From positions 30,318 through 88,422 of the forward strand of contig NW_003546400.1 in assembly GCF_000090795.2 (NCBI RefSeq): a DNA stretch of 58,105 bases. The letters are read 5' to 3'. The first letter of the stretch is position 1; every line of letters starts with the position of its first letter. Shown piece by piece: positions 13,201 through 22,400 of the stretch. The DNA is from Amphimedon queenslandica. Lineage: Eukaryota; Porifera; Demospongiae; Haplosclerida; Niphatidae. Below the pieces are notes generated by a model. That model ran no database searches and was not told the DNA's origin. It saw only the letters and a program-made list of their open reading frames with translations. Made by a program: the position numbers and the translations under genes.

Positions 13201-14789
13201 GTCTAGTTATAAGAAATTGATCACTGATGAAGAGAAAAAAGAAATTCAAAAGAATTATGATGTTATTCTTTGCACTTGCAATGAAACATGCAGTCAACGA
13301 TTGTTGAGATCCAAAGACATTCTAGCTCAGTGTATAATAGATGAGTCTGGTATGGCCACTGAGCCTGAGACAATAGCTGCAAGCAGTTTATGTGAACATG
13401 TAGTGCTGATAGGAGATCACAAGCAGCTACAACCAGTTGTTATGTATCCTCCAGCCAAGGAGTGTGGCTTGGGTACTTCATTGTTTGAGAAATATGCCAA
13501 TCAGTTTGAGAAAACTAATGATCCACGTTTGATAACATTAGAACTGCAGTATAGAATGGTAAGTATAATTGCAAACAAAATGTGGCTGTTTGTGATGCTG
13601 TTATTAATGTTGGTAACAAGCTATTTTATTTTGTGTAGCATTCATTCATATGCCAAGGACCATCAAGTATTTTCTATGATAGTAAATTAAAGGCTGATCA
13701 AATTGTCAAAGAAAGACGTCCGCTGACTCAATCTATAGATTTGTTTTGGTCTAGAGGACAGCAACACCCTGTTATGTTTCTGAAAGTTTACGGAATTGAA
13801 AGATCTACTGATAGCAAATATTCAAGAAAAGTTGATTCTCACTCTAAATGCAATGAGCAGGAAGTTAAAACAGTGGTAAGGCACTTTATGCATTTTGTGA
13901 TGCAATTGCGATTAATTTGTGTACTGTCAGATACTGTAGTAGTATGGGGAAGTGGTTTTAAAATTTTACTGATACTTTTACTGATACTTATTAAATTTAT
14001 ATTTGTGGTAGTTAAAATGTATCAAGAAGCTGGTGATGAATTATGATGTTAAATACAAGAGCATAGCAGTCCTCACTCCTTATGAGGCACAAAAGAGTCT
14101 TGTTCTTAACACGATAAAGAATGACTCTGTGCTAAAGGCAAAGTGGAAAAGTTTAAGAGTTGCTACTATAGTTGAGAGTCAAGGTACGTAATGAATGTTT
14201 TTTGTTGTGAGTGTTACCGTATGGGTATGAAATTTTGTATAGTATTAATTTTGCAGATTTTGTGATTGAATTCTTAACCACGAAAATTAATACCAAAGAA
14301 ATTTTTCCTGCGCATGCACAGCATGGGTAAATCTATTGCTTCGTGCAAGTGCATGTGCAAAAACGCAAAAATTAACCCCTTCAAAATTAAAAAATTAAGA
14401 CCTTTTCACTAAAGTACAAAATTTTATACCCTTTGAAATTTACTACCTGTACCGTAATGTATCCCTTAGGTGATGAGTATGATATTGTCATACTAACAAC
14501 TGTCAGATCACAAGAAGTCAGTCAAATCAGGTATAAACAGTATGTTCAACCTGACAGGGTATGGTTCGCAGAAAATCTTGGCTTCCTGACTAATGACCAT
14601 CAAATCAATGTTGGTATCACTCGTGCTAGATATGGGCTTATAATCATTGGTAAGCAACTGGGAGATAATTATGAATGCAGTAATTATGTGGTCACGTAAT
14701 TAGGTAATGATATATTACTAAAGTATGATCCAACTTGGAATAAGCTGATTGAAATTTATGAAAGGGAAGGATGCATTTGTACAATATAG
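1251..14789 (+). CDS. HELZ2-like multi-helicase with RNB exonuclease domain
   Basis: Predicted RNA helicase/exoribonuclease related to vertebrate HELZ2. I joined 22 exons with matching phases: 1251-1266, 1315-1397, 2412-2548, 2839-3808, 4328-4729, 4956-5037, 5086-5409, 5459-6148, 6199-6361, 6412-7396, 7580-8008, 8054-8126, 8182-11809, 11904-12025, 12067-12219, 12527-12668, 12733-12999, 13207-13558, 13639-13875, 14012-14183, 14470-14649, 14704-14789. This gives about 3,230 aa, longer than the roughly 2,650 aa of human HELZ2. Domains in order: UPF1-like helicase A (P-loop near residue 249), a Q/S/P-rich linker (about 672-901), helicase B (P-loop near 1135), RNB (about 1850-2200), and helicase C (P-loop near 2748, motif VI near 3190). 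No N-terminal zinc fingers are seen. The first two small exons, and so the start, are the least certain part. Confidence 0.85.
2412..5409 (+). other. HELZ2-like helicase module A
   Basis: First superfamily-1 (UPF1-like) helicase module. A lead-in with NYKAKFTALLYYEEQEH precedes motif I GAFGCGKTR (nt about 3348), Walker B HILIDEGAQT (about 3702), motif III GNHQQ (about 3793), a Q-type NYRSQ and motif VI FNRAITRSKSLVV (about 5185). Motif I reads AFG where UPF1 has PPG, and motif III has Asn and Gln where module B has GDHKQ. Nucleotide-binding residues (GKT, DE) are intact, but coupling may be altered. The same exon layout recurs in module B, showing an internal duplication. Confidence 0.85.
2555..2790. 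mobile_element. TTAA-flanked MITE in an intron
   Basis: Near-perfect terminal inverted repeats: TTAAAGGGTATTTTTACCC at the left and GGGTAAAAATACCCTTTAA at the right, with another matching AAATTT inward. The element is 236 bp and lies wholly within the HELZ2-like intron 2549-2838. TTAA at both edges is the target used by piggyBac-type elements, so this may be a non-autonomous relative; that assignment is inference. It has no ORF. Confidence 0.7.
5459..6148 (+). other. Q/S/P-rich linker exon of the HELZ2-like protein
   Basis: One 690-nt exon encoding about 230 residues rich in Gln, Ser, Pro and Lys with no predicted fold. It joins helicase A to helicase B. Both ends have consensus splice sites (TATGTAG before, GTAAGT after) and phase 1 is preserved across it, so it belongs to the same transcript and does not mark a boundary between two genes. 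Such a segment is probably disordered. Confidence 0.75.
6199..8500 (+). other. HELZ2-like helicase module B
   Basis: Second helicase module, a paralogous repeat of module A. It begins with NYKEKFHQLLCREEDEH, which matches the lead-in of module A. It then has motif I GSFGTGKTQ (nt about 6950), Walker B HILLDEGAQTREPE (about 7295), motif III AGDHKQV (about 7381) and motif VI FNTALTRAKSLVVCAG (about 8280). Unlike module A it keeps the GDHKQ form. Introns fall at equivalent places in A and B: after the motif III Gln, and just before the (C/Q)EY segment. It runs directly into the RNB-containing exon. Confidence 0.85.
9370..10600 (+). other. RNB (RNase II/R-type) domain within the HELZ2-like protein
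   Basis: Lies inside the 3.6-kb exon 8182-11809. It starts with the metal-binding signature TIDPPLSKDLDDAV (nt about 9387), which keeps the Asp residues expected in RNase II/R. RGTSVYG and a helical AMYLRIKRLGDAG follow, and the domain ends with FTSPIRRYADLVVQR (about 10417), carrying the Arg used in catalysis by the family. Processive 3'-5' RNA degradation is therefore plausible. The residues are seen directly; activity is inference. Confidence 0.85.
12256..12500. mobile_element. MITE inside the intron that splits the helicase C P-loop
   Basis: Inverted ends ATATGTGACCATAATTGACA and TGTCAATTATGGTCACATAT are exact over 20 bases. Further imperfect pairing continues inward (CCCTTATGGCGG against CCGCCATAAGG). 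Length about 245 bp, no ORF. It fills most of the intron between GPPG and TGKS of helicase C. Confidence 0.75.
14215..14460. mobile_element. probable MITE in the last-but-one intron of the HELZ2-like gene
   Basis: Begins TACCGTATGGGTATGAAATT and has an inverted partner ACAAAATTTTATACCC near 14416-14432. The interior is AT-rich with no exon. The TACCGTATGG end resembles the element at 378-588. The right boundary is unclear because the final TACCGTA at about 14450 is direct, not inverted. Confidence 0.4.
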
Positions 14790-15377
14790 CTAGCAATAGT
14801 TGTAAATTATTATAGAAATATTGACTGATGTATATAATTTTAAATGATATATTTTTTAATGTTTTAGAATTTATTTTCGTTATAACATTTGTGTCAATTA
14901 AAGCTTGGCAGTTTTGCATAACCTCACACTGGCATTTCTACTGACACTAACCTGAAATCTCAGTCTGGCAATAGTTTCTCATATCTAGGTCTATGGGAGT
15001 ATTTTTAATTTTGGGTGTGTTTGCTTTATGAAGCCATTTGTCTAGTATCGTCAACTAATATGATTTTAACTACTGGAATGTGATTTTGATAGTCACAATA
15101 AATTCTGAATGTAATGGGAGTAAGAATTGTGGAGGATGGCATTTGTGAAAACAGAGCCACCCAGTACAAACCATCACCAAAAGGATGAATGTGACAATTT
15201 ACATTAAAGGTTAGAGTATTAAATGTTTATAGTTAGCCATAAAGATACAGTAACACTGACTTAAGTCTGTACAATGTATTGCATTAATAATGATACAAAA
15301 GTAACATATTAACAAAAAATTTAGATCTAATTCATAAAACTACTTAATGTCACACTAAAGGAATTTATTATTAGTCA
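14790..15377. other. convergent 3' intergenic region
   Basis: Lies between the stop codon of the HELZ2-like gene and the stop codon of the minus-strand beta-lactamase-like gene, so it should hold both 3' UTRs and polyadenylation sites. It is AT-rich with no coding signal. I cannot assign individual polyadenylation sites with confidence. Confidence 0.5.
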
Positions 15378-17452
15378 TTAAAATTCTTCAGATACTCTTT
15401 TTAAGTGTACTGGAGGAATAGTAAATCCTGTGATATTGCCACTTGATTTATCAACTGGATCAAAATAGACCCATTTTCCTAAGATGGCTAACAGTTCACC
15501 AGTTAGGCAAGGCAGCAAATGTGATGGATAATACATCTATAAAAATATAACAATGACATATGACATAATGATGCCTTGTAATACCTGCATTGATTGAACA
15601 TCATGATAATAGAGATAAACACTCATCACTTGCCCACTATAATTATAAGAGAGATACATTTCATTATTTTTAACAAAGATATTTGCTGTCACTACATTCA
15701 GTAGTGCCTTGTAGTGGCCAACATATATATTTGGATTGGGAGGAGCTGGCACAGGAGGAACATTGTCAGAAAGGAATGAAACAAACGGTGGCAAAAATAT
15801 ATCAAAGGCTTTTTTTGCAAAAGTACCATCATCGACAGAGCCAGAAAATAGCGCATTAATTCCTACTTCAATGTAAACAATAATAAATGTAAAACAATGC
15901 TTACCTAAGTGAAGTTCAGGTATGAAGCTAAAAAGAGCCGAGTAACCATTAATGTTCCCTCCTTTTGTACGAATGGTGTAATTTCCATCAAATAAAATTT
16001 CCCATGGAGTTCCAAACCCACTCTGCCCATCAGGATTGACAAAATCTGTTGAAATTAGGGTTACTGCCATGCAAAGGCAATGTGTTGCACTTACATGGAA
16101 GAGACATTTCTCGTCTTAAGTCTGAGCTTAAAATTGATTCAAAATCAGAAAACAAAACGCTACTGTCATTAAAGGCCAAAATATGAGCCTCATAAAAGAA
16201 TTGAGACAGCTATGGTGTGTTTCATAAAACCGAGTTAAAATAATTCTGAACTCTTACTTTGTTCAAATCATTGATGGTTGAATACATTTGTCCTGCAGGA
16301 GAGATATATCCAAGGTCAATGAGAGGTGCTTCATCACCATCTGGAGTATAGCCAACAGCCATGCGATCTTTGACACTGTGTATGTTGTAATTATTTACCA
16401 TGCCATACATACTGTACGTACTCATCAGTTATTTTGAAACCAGTGTTTGTCAGTTGTAGTGGATTTATTATCTGGTCTTGTGCGTAGTCTTCAAAACTCT
16501 TTTTTTCATCATAATGAGTGGCTAGCAAGTTACCCAATAATGCAAATGCCAGATTACTAAGTGATAAATGATTGTAAGGTAAAATTTTGGAAGCACTTTT
16601 TTACTCACCTGTAAGATGGTCTTGTCCAGGATGGAAGAAGCAAATTCTGTGAGCTTAACTTACTTAGTATCTCACTGTTTGTTAGTGGGCATATATTCAG
16701 TCCTAGAGGAGTAAGACCACATGGAGCTTCACGAGGTAGGCCAGAAAGCTGTGAAGCCATCTGTCTTAATGTAATATCACTCCTATTGAGAAAAGCAGTA
16801 TTTTAAGTAGTGATGTTGCTGTTCAAATACTTAGAGAAGGTATTGTTGATTTTAAAATCAGGAGCATATTTTGTTAAAGGATCATCCAGAGATTGAACAG
16901 AGCCTTCAGCATAAAGTTGATAAAGCATTATTACCTTCAAAAAGGGTCATAAATATGCGTACAATGTACTAAACTTACTGGAAATACTTTTGATACACTA
17001 CCAATCCTAAATATTGTGTCATCATCAGGAGCAATTCCAGGCTTGTTTTTGTCTTTTACACCAAATCCTTTACTCCATATATTTTTACCTTTATACGATA
17101 TACCCATAGCAACTCCAGGCTGTACAATAAATAAAATAATTAGTTGCGATAATAAGAATTAATTTACCACTGCCTTATTGTCAACATAGCTCTCTCCCAA
17201 AGCACTAAGCTGTGACAAAGCATTATTGATAATGTCAGGAAGTTCGGATGGAATGTCAATAGGTAATGGTTGAGCTGGGCAGTTGTCACTCAGTGACTGA
17301 TGAACATGTTGATCAAATGAACTGAATAATAATCTTCTCTATGCATTGAGTAAAACTGACATTGACTTAAAGCCACTTACTGTTGTATCAGGACTACAAT
17401 GAGCAAGTAGAGTAAAGGAGAAGAAGACAATGAGCAAATAGAGACAAGCCAT
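15378..17452 (-). CDS. secreted serine beta-lactamase-like (penicillin-binding fold) protein
   Basis: Minus-strand gene of about eight short exons. The first is 17381-17452, then 17168-17338, then 16979-17119, and the last is 15378-15536. The ATG opens a clear signal peptide (MACLYLLIVFFSFTLLAHC). The body matches the class C beta-lactamase/LACTB-like fold: SVSK in exon 3 supplies the SxxK nucleophile, YSN (nt about 16605) is the YxN motif, and a KGGNINGYSA segment near 15950 sits where HTG/KTG is expected. Metazoan family members are peptidases or esterases of uncertain substrate. With the signal peptide and no obvious membrane segment near the C-terminus, secretion is likely. Middle exon borders were not all resolved. 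Activity on beta-lactams should not be assumed. Confidence 0.75.
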
Positions 17453-18767
17453 TCTTGGAAAAAGATGCTTACTAAAGGTGTTAAAAAAACAATGCATTCA
17501 TGCAATGTCATATCATCAGGGTGCTGCTGATCATGTGCTAGACTGGCACTAAAGTAGACTATAATGATTTTGCACTGCTAGCACTAGCAAACTGTCTTAT
17601 CAGTGCAAAGTTTTAGCTTGAATGAAGCATAAATCTAAGGATAGTCTTGTGGATGAGACTACTCTAAGCACTATAAGGGTAGATTTATCAGTGTAAAAGA
17701 AATTTTAAAAATGAAACTCTTGGGTGCGATAATTGTGCATGTCTGTTGTTCATTTTTTTGAAAAACTGCTGTTCAAAAAGCAGTCTATGAATGTAATAAA
17801 TTAAGTTCAATATAGCCAGCTTAAATTTTCTGTGGAGACTAAGAATGATGGACACTATTTTTTAGTTTAGAGGAGGAGAATGATAGCATATCAGTCATCA
17901 GCCAAGATCAGCTCATGTAATCATTATTCAAATCATATGCTATTATGACGTCATAGTGCAATCTTGCATTTTGACGGTTACGGCCTGTGGTAAAGGCAGG
18001 CTCACCTCTTTCTCTTTCTCTTTCCCTCTGCCTTATCTCTCTTTTCCCGTTCCGTCACTCTTGTGAGCCTCACTAATAGATTGAATTCAGTAGGTAAGTG
18101 CTGTGTTATTTTGTTTATCTATCGTTGTACGCCGATGTTAATGAGCCAGTTAGATCTATATATATAATATATAAATTAATTAATTTTGTTGTCCACATTA
18201 TACCAACATGTACCATTTCTTTAGTATATCTAATGCATTTCTTACAATTTGGTTTTGCTATAACGCCCATGGCCTATTTAGGATTTATTAGCCTTTTGCT
18301 TTTTCCTGGCAATTCTTGCCTTTCCTGTAGCGTGCCTTCTTTATTGACTCATGTCTAACAACAGCCTTTGGTGGATCATTATGTGCCACAGTCTAATGAT
18401 GTGTATTGTGCATGATTCTCTGGTTTGCCATACCAGTTAGAATATTACTTTTAGCTGAAATGACCCTAGGAATGCCTAATGAGTGGTCAGACTTATGAAT
18501 ATTGTTAAGCAACAAAGGATTGTGCTGATCTGTGTTGGTAGTAGTGCCTGGTAGTCTCATGATTGCTGTTTTTTCTAAATCATGACCTTTTCCTAATATT
18601 ATATTGCTTTTAATGAATGAACTACATTATTAGTGTGTGTGGTTGTTATGTTATCAAATTGTTGTTTATCATGTGTTTTGCACATGTTCAGCATGTGATC
18701 CATTGGAGTACACATCTATTGTTGGCAGCCTTATTTAATATTGTTATTTCCTCATAGTAATTTCAAA
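17453..18767. other. divergent intergenic region with probable 5' UTR exon and intron of the RNF213-like gene
   Basis: Separates the minus-strand beta-lactamase-like gene from the plus-strand RNF213-like gene, so it must carry both promoters. A pyrimidine-rich tract at 18005-18060 is followed by TTCAGTAG and a strong GTAAGT donor at 18094. An acceptor CTCATAG ends at 18757, eleven bases upstream of the ATG at 18768. This suggests a non-coding first exon and a 5' UTR intron of about 660 bp. No TATA box is obvious, which fits a pyrimidine-rich initiator promoter; that is inference. Confidence 0.45.
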
Positions 18768-19431
18768 ATGTCGGGTGAGACCACCCAACAAGATCTGGTA
18801 TGGGTATCTCCATCTGAATATGAAAGTGCCTCAATGGAAAGAAGAAGTAAAATGGCAGGTGAAGATACTACCGATCTCCCTGGGTCTGATCTGCCTGCTA
18901 TACTCATACAGAATGGTAATATTATTAGTGATCACTATTGTATTATTTATTGCAATGAATGTGTAGGCCTTCATTTGAAACAGAAAGGTGAATCACAACC
19001 TTTCGAGCTCTTTAACTATTGTCCTGCTCCTATGATGAACCATCCTATCAGAGTTGATTGGAAAATTGTGACACAGACACCTTTAGAAGGTCACCACATT
19101 CTCTGTCGTCAGCTACAGCCTAAAGATGACCTCCCATCGATAATCCAATCATGTAGCAGTGAAAATACACGTGGACTCATCATCATCACACATAATGACT
19201 CGTATCTTCTCTCGCGTGATTATAACTGGGAGGGAATGGAGTCTCCTCATTTCCCTGTGTGTGTGCTGAACAATACTATGGGTTCCAAGCTATTAGAAGT
19301 GATGTCTCATCATGATCAAGGTGAATTGTTAATGAACATATTGAGTAAGAATATGTCAAGAGAGGATGCCATGAAGTGCAAGTCACCTTCACCTGAAGAC
19401 TTATCATTGACTTTAGAAGAAGTTAAAGGTC
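18768..19431 (+). other. N-terminal exon pair of the RNF213-like protein, possible PA-like fold
   Basis: A 51-bp in-frame intron (GTAATATT...TGTGTAG, about 18917-18967) interrupts what otherwise reads through as one frame; removing it joins AILIQNG to LHLKQKGE. The following segment, with GLIIITHNDSYLL and FPVCVLNNTMGSKLLEVM, has the hydrophobic-strand plus 'xPVxxLNxxxGxxLL' rhythm of protease-associated-like domains. This is a pattern impression only. Because the intron is a multiple of three without a stop, retention would add 17 residues. Confidence 0.4.
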
Positions 19432-22400
19432 AGTATAATATGGCTATGAATGGAAAGGGCAGAGGAAAAGTAAATTGTATTGGGAAATTTGGGATAATGT
19501 CATTGTTAAGTAAACTATTGCTTGAAAATCATTATCTAGTGCATAATGCATGTAGAATGTACATGTACGGTTTGTAGATTATAGTAATGCTTTCTTATCT
19601 ACTTTTAGTGTTATTCATTTGTCAATAGGCAAACATAAGCGTCTTCGCTTGTTTAATCGTCCAAAATCTGACCTTAAGAAACGATTAAAGGAGATGATGA
19701 CTTCTCCCAGCACTGGACCGTATTGTCTCTCTGAGAACAGGGAACTGTTTCAGCGTGTGATGGAAGAGTTTTTCCATTATGAAGAGAATGTGAGTATATA
19801 AAAGACACACTGCATATATGCCTGTATGTGTATGTATATGCATTTGTACTTGAATAGCCCTTCTATTACTGACTATCTATTGTTGTTCACTAGTGAAAAC
19901 AGCCTCATAAAGTAATCTGTGTATGGTGGGTATAGAGGGATTGTCTGTACCCTGCAATAACAACTTGCTATTATTAGAGGTTGCTTGTTGTACTGATAAC
20001 AGCTCTTGATTATTATAATACACTATCCAATGGTGCTCACAGCTTTTATGTACTGTATAGAGGTTGCTAGTGTACTATAGAGGTTGCTAGTGTACTGATA
20101 AGAGCTCTGATTATTATAATGTAACACTATCCAATGGCGTTTATTGTATATTGTTATGACTTACATCTACATATTCAATTGATTAATTTATCAAAATAGG
20201 CCAAGAGTCCGGCAGATGGTGATGCTAATAGTCGAGTATTTCAGAAACTGATCAAGTTTATTGCTGTTGACGAGGTCTTCAGAAAAGATGTTCTGTTTTA
20301 TGTATCACTGGCTTTTAGGGTTTTCAAGTAAGTGAACCTGGGCTATTACAATTTCATTGATCACTTTTGTACACGTGTTTTTAGGCTTCAGCAGATATAT
20401 GCATGTGAAGAATTAAGCCAGTATATTAGAAAAGTTATTGTAAAATTTGAAGAAATGATGGAGGACAATAAACTAGAGCCAATAATGAAGTTCATTGAAG
20501 GGTATGTTATTGTACTGTGCATGTAATACTAACATTAGACATCCTGTAGTGGTGATTTGATGATACATTTTGAGGAAGAGACACAAGATGCTACATGTAG
20601 TTTATTTAATGTGCTGGAGAAAGCTTGTATTGTCCTCATGAAGGAGTCACAGAAAATGAAGTCAAAAGGACTTCAAGGACATCAGCACCACAAATCTCTT
20701 TTATGCAAGATGTTATGGTGTAAGTATAATGTGTTTGATGTGGTTATGTCTGTCTGCTTGACCACATGTTCATGTACTTGTACATGTTTTTTATTGATTT
20801 CTTCTTTAGTGTCTGTCAGTCTCAAGTTCAAGTCACTAGGTAGTTTCAGAGATGGTAAAAAGGTGTGGTATGACCACATTGCAAAGGTACAGTACATGCA
20901 TAATAATGACACAATGACTTTGTTTAATACTTGTTGTAGGAGCCTGAGAAATATACTCTTGATGCTCAGTCTGTGGAAGACTTTTTATTTGGCCTTCAAT
21001 TTGGTGTTCATTTAAAGTTACCAGTGGAGAGCTCTTTTAATATGGAAGCATTAGGAGCTCTAATGGCATCAGGGAATACTGTTAGACATTTCAGTCAACT
21101 AAGGTACAACATGTACATGCATGTACATGTATTAGTACTTTATGATTTATTACACTCGATTCATGTGTATGTGTACATGACATATGTGCATGCATGCATG
21201 TGCTTTGTCTAGCATTGTTTATTATACTGCCATGCATTGTTTGTGTGTTAGCTAGGGTTTATCCACCCATGTATGCATGTACATGACGTGCATGTACACA
21301 TGTTTGTAAATACTTAATTGTCATTCTTTTATTGTTGCATTTTCTTGTATAGTTCTTTATTAAAGAAGATAGAGGGTCACCTTCATGTTCCTGAAGAGTT
21401 TCTTGAGCACATTATTAAACGATTGAGAGAACCTTATAGCCGGTATTTGGAACCTGCTAGTCAGAAATTGGAACCACTTAGTCAATTTGGTAATCTTCTT
21501 GGAGCCATTCAAGAAGTAAGTTTAATACAATCATGCATCCTTACACATGATTTTATACTTTTGTCCATTACATGTATGTGCATGTATAGTCGCATTTAGG
21601 AATTACATTTACCATTTACATGTATATGTTTTTGTCAGAACATGTACATGTTGATCATCTGGTTCTTGGACAAATTTATCTTTTATTTTAAAAAATGATA
21701 TTTATTATATGTTTGACTGAATCACTGTAGTAAGTATCATCTATTTCATTTTGTGTAGGGTTTAACGTTCCTTGATACTGTGATTGAATTATGGAATGAT
21801 AAGAACTGGAAGCACCAGTCGTTTGATGCTGAAATGTTTAAATGGGTTGAGATGCTATTGAACACTGTAAATGTATCTGTGGATAAAGCTAGCTCTTATG
21901 TCAAGGAGTTTGTCAATCAGATGTCTCATCCAGTTTGTGCACAGTACCAAAAGCAAATTGTTGAAAAGGTTTTTTAACTTTTTAATTTGTACTTTTGTGA
22001 TTAAAACATTGTTCCTTTATAGTTGAATGAGAGTGTTACAAACGAGTTTCCTCATTTGAGTATACTCAAGTTTTCTAGATTATTCAAAACATTTTTCATC
22101 TGGCCATCAACAGTATGTCTTGATGAAAATGGATGAAAAATGATGATATTTATTCTTTAATTTTAGCTTGTGAAGGAATACTTGTTTGATTACAGTAAAA
22201 GGATACCAACAAGAATGAACATTAATGACACCACATGGGTTGATTTTCTAACTGATGTTGTTGAAAGGTATATACATACATGTACATATTTAAAATAATT
22301 ATGTACATGTACATGTACATGTAGAGTCATGTACAGTATGTACCTATGCATAGTTGCATACCATTTTATAATAATTATTTTATTAGGTTCCCTGGTGCTG

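Larger units (their letters stand above)
11904..14789 (+). other. HELZ2-like helicase module C
   Basis: C-terminal UPF1-like helicase with the most canonical motifs of the three. Motif I is GPPGTGKSET, split by an intron between 12219 and 12527. SNKSVDVVHS follows, then Walker B CIIDESGMATEPE (nt about 13336), motif III GDHKQLQPVV (about 13420), ELQYRM, the SQGDEYDIVILTTVRS segment, and motif VI VGITRARYGL (about 14610). It matches the second helicase of HELZ2. The gene ends at TAG 14787-14789. Confidence 0.85.

Noticed and set aside
14310..14350. NRF1-like GCGCATGC in an intron
   Set aside because: An incomplete match inside a probable transposon in an intron, with no start site nearby.
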